Positions 6,531-12,611 of a DNA stretch of 12,614 bases are shown piece after piece (within the stretch, counting starts at the first letter, position 1; each line of letters starts with the position of its first letter). The DNA is taken from positions 1-12,614 of the forward strand of contig PMDT01000256.1 of NCBI GenBank assembly GCA_003154555.1, in the 5' to 3' direction. Made by a program: the position numbers and the translations under genes. The DNA comes from Spirochaetaceae bacterium. GTDB lineage: Bacteria; Spirochaetota; Spirochaetia; SZUA-6; Fen-1364. The notes below the pieces were generated by a model. The model had not been told where the DNA came from, ran no database searches, and saw only the letters and a list, made by a program, of their open reading frames with translations.

Positions 6531-9500
6531 TTTTCCACCGCACCTTCCTGTTTCATGTGAACCTGCGCGAGTGCCCAGGACGAGTTCCCAAGGTCGACGG
6601 AATCCTGCTCCTCCATCGTCACGCGCGCGAAAGCGGAACGCGCCGTATCGCTGAGCCCGAAGCGTTGCGCGCGTATGCCGTAAGCGAGCCAGGTCGAGGA
6701 CGTGGGAGGCGCCCCGCCGCTTTGATCGAGGTATTTCTCGAACACCTCCTGCGCCTCGAGGATCCGGCCCGCATCTGCCAGGAGACAGGCGAGGGTGTGC
6801 AGCTCTGCCGCATTCCCCTCCACCAGTCGCTGCACGAGCTGCCGCTGCTCGATCACCGCCGGGTCCGGCGCGCCCATGTAGAGGCCGTACCAGGCGAAGT
6901 TGTTGTAGTCCTCCAGCTCGGCCGCCCCGGAATCGAGGATGGATCCCGCCACCGCGGTCGCATCGGCGTAGCGGCCGGAGCTGGCAAGCCTGTCCTCCAG
7001 GAGGCGCAGCAGCCCGATATCGCCCGGCTTCGCCGCCAGGCGCGCGCGGAGGAGCGCCTCGGCAGCGGCGGGAGAGCCGGCATGCTCCGTGGCCACGCAG
7101 ACCAGGCCCAGCGCCCCGCTATCGTCGGGGGCATCGCGGAGGTATCCGGCCGCGACATCCGAAAGCTCCGTGAGCATGTCCGCCGTTAAAAGCCCATGGG
7201 CGAGTGACGTCTCGATGACGAGCCTTCGTGCCGCATCTTTTTCGGCGCGCCACTTCGGCAGGACGATGGACGCGCCCAGGCGCGCATCGGCGGCTGATGT
7301 TGACCGCGCGAGCGAAACGCCCGCGGCAAGCCGCAGGGCGTCCTGCCCCGCGCCGTCGGCGGGCAGGAGCGAAAAGAGGGGATCGGCTGAGGCGTCGGGG
7401 AATGCGGCTGTTTTCGCGTGCTGCGTGCGAATCAGGTGATACCATGACCGTGCATCGTTCACTTTTCCCGCGTCCAGCAGTGCAACTGCTTCCCGCGCGA
7501 CGCCTGCAAGGTCTCCTGCCGTGTCCACGATCCGATAGACGCTCCCTTCCTTCGTGAGGTAGAAGACCGTCGGCGTATACGCGGGGAACTGGGGCATGGT
7601 CACCAGGGCTGCTGTGGCGGCACCTTCGGTCAGAACCTTCACGTTGATGAAGCGGGTCATGAGGTCGAGCATCGTGTCCGCAGGGACTGCCATCTGGGAG
7701 ACCCCGCCGCGGATCGCATCAATGGTGCGTTGCGTCTTCGCCTGTTCGCCGGGATCGGCGAGCGCCGCGCGGATGCTGGACGCCATGAGGTCCTCCAGGG
7801 CCGGTGTCGTCCCCTCCGCCTGCAAGAGAATGCTCATGAAATGGAGGATGAGCCCCGAAGGGGTGGCGTCGTTGAGGAGCTTCGGATCCGCCGGCGTGAG
7901 GTTTTTCAACAGGTCCGCGAACGCCATCGTTTGCGTGAGATTCGGCGTGCCGCGCGCGCCGGCGAGCATGAGCTCGGCGCTCGGGGGATAGAGGCGTATG
8001 TCCATGAGGAACTGGGCGGCGGAGCTCTGCACCTTGCGGCGGTCCTCCGCAGAGGCGACCAGACGCGCGGCCTCCTTCTGTGCGGCGGCAGTGCCGTCGA
8101 GGGCAGCAGAGGCTGCCACGTAGAGAGCCTGCAGCGTCGGCGTCGATGCCCCCTCTTTCAACGTCGTCTTGATCTCCTGGAATCTGCCCAGATAGAGAAG
8201 ATCGATGGAAAGATTCGGCCAGAAATCCGTGTCCTTGATATCTTTCTCGATGCTGCGGTACAGCGTGACCGCGTCGTCCAGCTTCGCACCGGGTCCGTAC
8301 CGGACCAGCGCGTCGTTGTACTCGTCCAGGACCGCGAGATTGCGCGCATAGGAGGAATCCGAAGGCTGGAGCCTGCGCGCGCTCTCGTATTCCGATCGCG
8401 CGCGGGCGATGTCCGTCCCGCGTGTGAGAAGGCGTCCAAACTCGTCGTGCAGGATCGTCCAGGCGAGATTGCCGTGCGCGAGGGCAAGCTCCGGCTGCAG
8501 GTTGACCGCCGCCTGCGCCTCTTTCAGCGCATCCTCGCCGAATCCGGCGGCCAGGAGCACGCGCGAGATCTGCACGCGATGGGAGGCCTCTGCCGGGTGC
8601 AGGGCTGCAAGGGCGCTGAACTCATCTAGCGATTCGCGGTACCTGCCTGCCGCCAGCAGGGATTCCCCGACCTGCTCGAAGCTCACGACGCTCGCCTGGC
8701 CCGCGAGGAACGTTCGCACGGCATCGTGCATGGCCACGGTCTCCGCCGCGGTGTACACGCGCCGCCCGCTGTCCAAATGCAGGACCCCGGTGACAGAGCC
8801 GTCGGCATCGAGAGAGAATGTCTTCGTGAGAAGCGCCGGACCCAGGGGGACCGTCTCATCCGGCGGGAGCGCCGCTGCCCGGTATCCCGGCGGCGCGATG
8901 ATGTGGTAGACGTAATCGCAGACGAACGGCTCCCAGAGCCGCACGTCATTCTTGCGGGTGAAGGTGGTCCCCGCGGCATCTGCCCGCGTGATGAAATCCG
9001 GGAGGTAGGACACGAGATCGCCGGCCCGCACGTAGACGATGGCCGAGCTGTCGTCCGTGGAGCCTTCCTTCGTCCCCGTCGCCTCCACCGTCAATGTGAA
9101 GGGAGTGTCCATCGCCCGCGGATCGCTCATGCTGAAGCGCGCCAGGCCATCCGCGTCGTATTCGCTCTTTACGTACTTCTCCAGGTGATCGTGCGCCTCC
9201 GCGGAGCTGCTCCGCTCGAAGCTGTCCCGGTAGGACGCTTCGAAGCTGCCACCCATGGTGCTCGTCTCCACGACGGCGGCAGGCCCCGACTCCGCGAGCC
9301 TGAACTCGCGCACTTCTCGGAACCAGTTGCGGGAAGGCGGCGGATCCGGCGTGAGGGAGAGGGAAGCGGTCCCCGCGGTGATGATCAACGCCCGCCGGGC
9401 CTGGTCCATGAGAGGCAGCTCACCCGGAGGGACGAAATCCGCCGTCGGGTCGATCCATATCCCCTGACTCGGCAGATATACGATGGCATGATTGAAGAGC

Positions 9501-10636
9501 CCGAAACCGGGGAGCTGGGGGGCGACGTCTGTGTCATCGCCTGCCATGAGGAGGGCCAGGCGCGCATCGATGCCCACTGCGCGCAGGGCGGCAGCGAGAA
9601 GCACGGCCTGGTCCTTGCAGTCCCCGTAGCCGCGCGCGAGCGTATCCTGCGCCGGGTGGGGGACGATGGCATTCTGGCCGAAATTGATGCCCGTGTAGCG
9701 CACGTCCTTGCGTACGCGATAGAGGATCGCGGCGATCAGGGCGTCGGCTTTCATCGCCGCTCCGCCGGTGATGCTCTGCACGTACGCCTTGAGCGGCGCG
9801 CCGTCGAGAAGCGGATCCGTCACCTGCGCGTATGCCCGCGCGATCTCCTTCCAGGATGCACCCGTGGAAAAATCCACGCAGGGCGCCGGCGGCGTGTCCG
9901 GCGTGAGGAGTTCCTCCTGGTCCTTCAGACCCGTCAGGTTCGCCGCGTCGAAGCGGAGGCTGATCCGTCCTCCCGCCTCCGTGCGTACCGGCGCGAGGGC
10001 CTGTGCGCCACGCACCGCGTAGCGCAGCGCCATTCCCGCCGGGCAGTCGATGAGGAGGCGCCGGGAGAGCACGAGGTCGGCGTGGCCGAACCAGATGCGC
10101 TCGACGCTCCCGGCGGCGAGCAGTGGCGCCCTGTCGGCCATGACGATCTGGTATTCAACGACGCATCCAGGCTCCAGGCTTGGCAGAGGCGCATTGAGGA
10201 CGCGCGAGTCGGAATAGACGTCCGGATCGTTGGAAGGCGCCGTGCTGTCGGCTATTGTCGCCGGGTCAAGCTGTGATACCCTGCCGTCCTTTCCGATGAC
10301 GCGCGCCTGGATGCGCGGCGTGTCCTGGCGCCACGGCTGCCACCAGGAGCTTGCCGTCGACCATTTCGAGACCCCGTCCCGGTTGGCGATCTTGTAGATG
10401 ATCCGATAGACGTGGACCGCGGCACCGGTCGCGTCGAATGTGAAGGCATCCTCCTCGTGCAGGATCACCACGTCGTCGCTTCCGGCCCCCTGGACCTGGG
10501 CAGCGGCAGCGGCGACGTCCGCGGCGGCGAGGCTGAATGCCGGTGCGTCCCAGGCAATGGCGGAAAGCGAGACGGGGATGAACAGGGCGATTGCGAGCGC
10601 GGCGGCGCAACGAGGGACGGACAGGGCTGGCTTCAT
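6527..10636 (-). CDS. Large exported DUF3857 / transglutaminase-like / TPR protein
   Basis: A 1369-residue protein. Residues 1 to about 26 form a signal peptide (MKPALSVPRC, hydrophobic core AALAIALFIPVSLSA), so it is exported. Residues of about 45-250 match the DUF3857 pattern. The transglutaminase-like core follows, with Cys340 in GYGDCKDQA, His383 in FNHAIVYL and Asp396 in WIDPTADF, an intact Cys-His-Asp triad, so it is probably a peptidase, amidase or cross-linking enzyme and not a dead scaffold. Tetratricopeptide-like helical repeats are visible at about 656-765 and 1180-1340; the stretch between, about 830-1120, I do not recognise. DUF3857 proteins are mostly uncharacterised. I chose ATG 10636 because it gives a clean signal peptide directly downstream of a promoter; an extension to 10783 would bury the signal. 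There is no Shine-Dalgarno. The TGA overlaps the GH31 start by 4 bases. Confidence 0.88.
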   Translation of the reverse strand: MKPALSVPRCAAALAIALFIPVSLSAIAWDAPAFSLAAADVAAAAAQVQGAGSDDVVILHEEDAFTFDATGAAVHVYRIIYKIANRDGVSKWSTASSWWQPWRQDTPRIQARVIGKDGRVSQLDPATIADSTAPSNDPDVYSDSRVLNAPLPSLEPGCVVEYQIVMADRAPLLAAGSVERIWFGHADLVLSRRLLIDCPAGMALRYAVRGAQALAPVRTEAGGRISLRFDAANLTGLKDQEELLTPDTPPAPCVDFSTGASWKEIARAYAQVTDPLLDGAPLKAYVQSITGGAAMKADALIAAILYRVRKDVRYTGINFGQNAIVPHPAQDTLARGYGDCKDQAVLLAAALRAVGIDARLALLMAGDDTDVAPQLPGFGLFNHAIVYLPSQGIWIDPTADFVPPGELPLMDQARRALIITAGTASLSLTPDPPPSRNWFREVREFRLAESGPAAVVETSTMGGSFEASYRDSFERSSSAEAHDHLEKYVKSEYDADGLARFSMSDPRAMDTPFTLTVEATGTKEGSTDDSSAIVYVRAGDLVSYLPDFITRADAAGTTFTRKNDVRLWEPFVCDYVYHIIAPPGYRAAALPPDETVPLGPALLTKTFSLDADGSVTGVLHLDSGRRVYTAAETVAMHDAVRTFLAGQASVVSFEQVGESLLAAGRYRESLDEFSALAALHPAEASHRVQISRVLLAAGFGEDALKEAQAAVNLQPELALAHGNLAWTILHDEFGRLLTRGTDIARARSEYESARRLQPSDSSYARNLAVLDEYNDALVRYGPGAKLDDAVTLYRSIEKDIKDTDFWPNLSIDLLYLGRFQEIKTTLKEGASTPTLQALYVAASAALDGTAAAQKEAARLVASAEDRRKVQSSAAQFLMDIRLYPPSAELMLAGARGTPNLTQTMAFADLLKNLTPADPKLLNDATPSGLILHFMSILLQAEGTTPALEDLMASSIRAALADPGEQAKTQRTIDAIRGGVSQMAVPADTMLDLMTRFINVKVLTEGAATAALVTMPQFPAYTPTVFYLTKEGSVYRIVDTAGDLAGVAREAVALLDAGKVNDARSWYHLIRTQHAKTAAFPDASADPLFSLLPADGAGQDALRLAAGVSLARSTSAADARLGASIVLPKWRAEKDAARRLVIETSLAHGLLTADMLTELSDVAAGYLRDAPDDSGALGLVCVATEHAGSPAAAEALLRARLAAKPGDIGLLRLLEDRLASSGRYADATAVAGSILDSGAAELEDYNNFAWYGLYMGAPDPAVIEQRQLVQRLVEGNAAELHTLACLLADAGRILEAQEVFEKYLDQSGGAPPTSSTWLAYGIRAQRFGLSDTARSAFARVTMEEQDSVDLGNSSWALAQVHMKQEGAVEK

Positions 10637-10645
10637 ATGCCCGAA

Positions 10646-10674
10646 AGTATAGCCCCGCGGGATGGGGCGAACAA
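10646..10674 (-). promoter_or_regulatory. Promoter of the DUF3857-GH31(-galK-hisK) unit
   Basis: On the minus strand TTGTTC (10674-10669) and TATACT (10651-10646) are separated by exactly 17 bases. The -10 hexamer ends 9 bases before the ATG at 10636, so the predicted transcription start at about 10639-10640 leaves a leader of only 3-4 bases. The -35 is only half-consensus. Confidence 0.5.
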
Positions 10675-10765
10675 CGGGTGGGGAACGCGTCGCGATGCTG
10701 TGGACGACGGGCATCCGCGAACGTACCTTCTCTGTATCGCCGGGCTTTCGTCGAAGGCACGGAAG

Positions 10766-10771
10766 AGGAGG
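10766..10771 (+). promoter_or_regulatory. Ribosome binding site that selects the TTG start
   Basis: AGGAGG lies 5 bases before TTG at 10777 and is complementary to the 16S rRNA tail. A competing ATG at 10772 directly touches the site and reads ATG CAT TGA, a two-codon frame whose stop overlaps the TTG. The spacing therefore favours TTG as the true start. Confidence 0.7.
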
Positions 10772-10776
10772 ATGCA

Positions 10777-11385
10777 TTGACAAAGATTCATCGGACGGTC
10801 GGTCTGACTGTCCTTATTCTGGCCGCGCTGGCGGCTTTTGGAGCGACGGGGTTCGCACAGGCGGCCCTGGCACCGTCCATTGACGGCACCATCTCGGCCA
10901 TCTCCGGAACGCTTGTGACCCTCACCCTCGCGGACGGCACCAGCAGGTCCGTCACGCTGCAGGGCAGCACCATGGTGCTCGCCCGGCAGGTCGCCACGCT
11001 TGATGCGATCACGGCGGGGGACGCCGTGGGTGTGGCCGCGCGGCGGGACAACAACGCCCTGGTGGCAACGAATATCAATATCTTCGCGCCCCGGATGTGG
11101 GACATCGTGCGCAAAGGCCAGTTCCCGATGGCCGACGGCCAGACCATGACAAATGCGGTCGTCGCGCAGTCGGTGAAGGGAGTGCGGGGCCGCACGCTGA
11201 CAATGAAGCTGACAGAAGGCATTACCTCGATCAGCGTGCCGGATGAGGTCCCGATTCATCGGCTGGTGGCCCTGACCACCTCGAGCCTTGCCGTTGGGCT
11301 CCACGTGGTCATTCGGGGCTCGGCCAACGCCGACGGGACATTCACCGCGGCGTCCGTGAGCTTCGACCAGTCACCGAAGGGATAA
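10777..11385 (+). CDS. Small secreted protein with two DUF5666-like repeats
   Basis: A 202-residue protein starting at TTG. Residues 1-29 are a signal peptide (short basic start, hydrophobic VLILAALAAFGA, AQA at the likely cleavage site), so it is exported. The mature part has two related beta-rich units: residues about 35-102 (DGTISAISGTLVTLTLADGT ... AGDAVGVAAR) and about 123-196 (MTNAVVAQSVKGVRGRTLTM ... VGLHVVIRG ... GTFTAASVSF). Each follows the DUF5666-like pattern of a strand-rich fold opening with G(T/x)I..V.G and closing with an L..G..V.V motif. The linker with IFAPRMWDI and QTMTNAVVA resembles a group of uncharacterised periplasmic proteins of alphaproteobacteria as I remember them. 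Function is unknown; no catalytic or metal motif is seen. It is divergent from the DUF3857 gene, sharing a 140-base intergenic region, and the sirtuin gene follows after 55 bases. Confidence 0.75.
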   Translation: MTKIHRTVGLTVLILAALAAFGATGFAQAALAPSIDGTISAISGTLVTLTLADGTSRSVTLQGSTMVLARQVATLDAITAGDAVGVAARRDNNALVATNINIFAPRMWDIVRKGQFPMADGQTMTNAVVAQSVKGVRGRTLTMKLTEGITSISVPDEVPIHRLVALTTSSLAVGLHVVIRGSANADGTFTAASVSFDQSPKG

Positions 11386-11393
11386 TACGAATC

Positions 11394-11420
11394 GGGGGAG
11401 GTGGCCGGCAGGCCTTCCCC
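11394..11420 (+). terminator. Hairpin between the DUF5666-like gene and the sirtuin gene
   Basis: GGGGA (11395-11399) can pair with TCCCC (11416-11420), and inside it GGCC (11403-11406) pairs with GGCC (11411-11414) over loop GGCA, with a GGT/T internal loop. It follows the TAA by 9 bases and is not followed by a T-run. It may attenuate read-through into the sirtuin gene, which then has its own -10 element. Confidence 0.35.
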
Positions 11421-11425
11421 TCGAT

Positions 11426-11434
11426 TGATACAAT
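11426..11434 (+). promoter_or_regulatory. Extended -10 promoter of the sirtuin gene
   Basis: TGATACAAT is an extended -10 element (TG-N-TACAAT; hexamer five of six to TATAAT). Extended -10 promoters do not need a -35, and none is visible here. The hexamer ends 6 bases before ATG 11441, which places the expected transcription start on or next to the A of the start codon. The transcript would be leaderless, and there is no Shine-Dalgarno. Confidence 0.55.
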
Positions 11435-11440
11435 CAAGAA

Positions 11441-12298
11441 ATGGGATCCTGCGACGACCTTTCGGAGGGGCTGGATCGACTGGTCGCGCTCATGAAGGGG
11501 AAGCATGTTCTTGCCCTGAGTGGCGCAGGGCTCAGCACCGAATCAGGAATACCGGACTACCGGGGGCCGCGCTCGCTCCAGCGGCGCACGCGGCCGATCT
11601 ACTACCGGGACTTCGTCGAAAATGCCGCAGCGCGCGCCCGGTACTGGGTACGCAGCACTGTTGGCTGGCCCCGCGTGGCTGCCGCCCTGCCCAATGCGGG
11701 TCACCGGGCTCTGGCCGCACTGGAGCGCGCAGGCGCACTCAGCGGTGTGATCACGCAGAACGTCGACAGGCTGCACCATGCAGCCGGCAGCGGAAACGTC
11801 CTCGAGCTGCATGGCGCACTTGCCGACGTGGTGTGCCTTGCCTGCGGAGCAGTGGAGGCACGGTCGGGCCTGCAGGCGCGCATTCTTTCCTCGAATCCTC
11901 GGTGGGCGGTGGGTGTCTACCGCTCGGCATCGGCTGAACCGGACGGCGACGCCCACGTGGAGCCTCCCGCGGACGGTTCGTTCCTTGTGCCCGCGTGCCT
12001 GCGGTGCGGGGGCATGCTCAAGCCCGATGTGACGTTTTTTGGTGAAAACGTGCCCCGGGAGCGCGTGGAGCGCGCCTTCGCCATGCTGGACCGGGCGACT
12101 GTGCTGCTCGTCGTCGGCTCGTCGCTTGCCGTCTTTTCCGGCTACCGGTTCGTCATGCATGCAGCAGGCGGGAGAAAGCCAATCGCAATCGTCAACAGCG
12201 GACCCACGCGCGGCGATTCCGTCGCGAGCGTGCGTATCGATGCCATGCTGGGGGACTTTCTGCCACGCCTCGCCGACGCACTCGTCACATCTGCTTGA
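11441..12298 (+). CDS. Sir2-family NAD-dependent protein deacylase, class II (SIRT4-like)
   Basis: A 285-residue sirtuin, full length for the catalytic domain. The NAD-binding Rossmann motif is at 27-41 (SGAGLSTESGIPDYR), TQNVDRLH at 105-112, the catalytic base is His124 in ELHG, and GSS at 226-228 closes the NAD site. A structural zinc is held by Cys132/Cys135 and Cys186/Cys189. The stretch RARYWVRSTVGWP at 65-77 and the roughly 50-residue loop between the cysteine pairs (LQARILSSNPRW and later EPDGD) match the class II/SIRT4 pattern. Class II members remove lipoyl, biotinyl or branched acyl groups from lysines, or ADP-ribosylate; which applies here is unknown. It should be cytoplasmic. The gene has its own extended -10 and no ribosome binding site. 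Its TGA stop lies inside the -35 hexamer of the next promoter. Confidence 0.94.
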   Translation: MGSCDDLSEGLDRLVALMKGKHVLALSGAGLSTESGIPDYRGPRSLQRRTRPIYYRDFVENAAARARYWVRSTVGWPRVAAALPNAGHRALAALERAGALSGVITQNVDRLHHAAGSGNVLELHGALADVVCLACGAVEARSGLQARILSSNPRWAVGVYRSASAEPDGDAHVEPPADGSFLVPACLRCGGMLKPDVTFFGENVPRERVERAFAMLDRATVLLVVGSSLAVFSGYRFVMHAAGGRKPIAIVNSGPTRGDSVASVRIDAMLGDFLPRLADALVTSA

Positions 12299-12323
12299 CA
12301 GAAGCCATCATCGATGATATCAT
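12295..12323 (+). promoter_or_regulatory. Near-consensus sigma-70 promoter at the end of the sirtuin gene
   Basis: TTGACA (12295-12300) is a perfect -35 and TATCAT (12318-12323) is five of six for -10, with the optimal 17-base spacer. The -35 overlaps the sirtuin stop codon (TGA 12296-12298). The expected start is at about 12330-12331, a purine (A12331). It is by far the best promoter in the window and fires toward the structured element and terminator described next. Confidence 0.8.
12307..12323 (+). promoter_or_regulatory. Candidate operator: nested palindromes in the promoter spacer
   Basis: The sequence is ATCAT-CG-ATGAT-ATCAT. It contains a perfect 12-base palindrome (ATCATCGATGAT, 12307-12318) overlapping a perfect 10-base palindrome (ATGATATCAT, 12314-12323) that covers the whole -10 hexamer. 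A dimeric repressor bound here would block RNA polymerase. The regulator is unknown. Confidence 0.5.
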
Positions 12324-12330
12324 TCCGCCC

Positions 12331-12463
12331 AGATTTGATTGTTCTGGAGCCGCCTCTCTGCTTCCGGCGCCAATGCGCAAATGATGTGCGTTGGCAGGGG
12401 TGGCACTTCGAAACTGAAAGATAGCCATCGCTGCCACGGTATACAGTGCAGGATGGCTTTTTT
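12331..12463 (+). ncRNA. Predicted structured small RNA or 5' leader, unknown family
   Basis: About 133 bases lie between the strong promoter and the intrinsic terminator, with no plausible protein start and stop inside. An inner helix pairs 12369-12379 with 12385-12395 (11 pairs, two of them G-U) over the loop AATGA. Directly below it, an outer helix pairs 12349-12357 with 12396-12404 (9 pairs, again two G-U). The 3' sides are continuous and the 5' side carries an 11-base bulge (12358-12368). The wobble pairs fit an element acting as RNA, not a DNA inverted repeat. An 18-base linker leads to the terminator hairpin. I could not match it to 6S, SRP, tmRNA, RNase P or a riboswitch class. It may be a stand-alone sRNA or the leader of a gene to the right. 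Confidence 0.6.
12423..12463 (+). terminator. Intrinsic terminator of the structured RNA
   Basis: AGCCATC (12423-12429) pairs perfectly with GATGGCT (12452-12458). After one bulged G, CTGC (12431-12434) pairs with GCAG (12448-12451), giving an 11-pair stem, and T12458-T12463 form a run of six T followed by ATTT. It is the only textbook Rho-independent terminator in the window. Confidence 0.85.
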
Positions 12464-12472
12464 ATTTCCCGT

Positions 12473-12500
12473 GCAGGCCGCCGCGTTGCGGCACGCCTGC
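12473..12500 (+). repeat. GC-rich two-step hairpin after the terminator
   Basis: GCAGGC (12473-12478) pairs with GCCTGC (12495-12500), and inside it GCCGC (12480-12484) pairs with GCGGC (12488-12492) over the loop GTT. It is 10 bases past the T-run. It is strong in both DNA strands. A competing pair, GCCCG (12499-12503) with CGGGC (12517-12521), overlaps its 3' arm. Its role is unknown; it may be part of the leader of the next gene. Confidence 0.45.
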
Positions 12501-12563
12501 CCGGGCACTCCGTCCGCGGGCGGAAATCCACGAACCTGTGAAAGCAGGGAAAGGAGGTGCGCG

Positions 12564-12611
12564 GTGAAGAATGATCAAGACATGCCTGGCCAGAGGTGGT
12601 CCGGCATCTAG
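12564..12611 (+). CDS. 15-codon reading frame with a perfect Shine-Dalgarno (possible leader peptide)
   Basis: A GTG at 12564 opens a 15-codon frame encoding (M)KNDQDMPGQRWSGI and ending in TAG at 12609-12611, three bases before the window ends. It is preceded by AAAGGAGGT (12550-12558), the best ribosome binding site in the window, with AGGAGG ending 6 bases before GTG. That quality makes translation initiation likely. The peptide is hydrophilic, with no membrane segment or recognised motif. It could be a leader peptide, a short regulatory ORF coupled to a gene starting to the right, or the start of a gene broken by an in-frame stop. An ATG at 12571 in another frame shares the same site at a longer spacing (13 bases) and stays open to the window edge, so the real gene could begin there. 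Confidence 0.4.
   Translation: MKNDQDMPGQRWSGI

Noticed and set aside
8726..10276. 516-codon open frame on the + strand opposite the DUF3857 protein
   Set aside because: Low-complexity, Arg/His/Gly-rich translation without motifs or a ribosome binding site; the opposite strand holds DUF3857 and the catalytic triad.
10637..10783. Longer N-terminus for the DUF3857 protein from 10783
   Set aside because: It would place 49 polar residues before a clear signal peptide and run through the predicted promoter; there is no ribosome binding site at 10783.
12358..12395. Minus-strand GCCGGAAGCAG resembling the GGAAGGAAGCAG core of SRP RNA
   Set aside because: The second GGAA repeat of the SRP hairpin is absent, and promoter and terminator both orient the element on the + strand.
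12521..12557. Resemblance to the 3' part of a TPP riboswitch (GAACCTG ... GCAGGGAAAGG)
   Set aside because: The CTGAGA-type core of the pyrimidine-sensing helix is missing and the P4/P5 segment is too short; the match is limited to a few bases.
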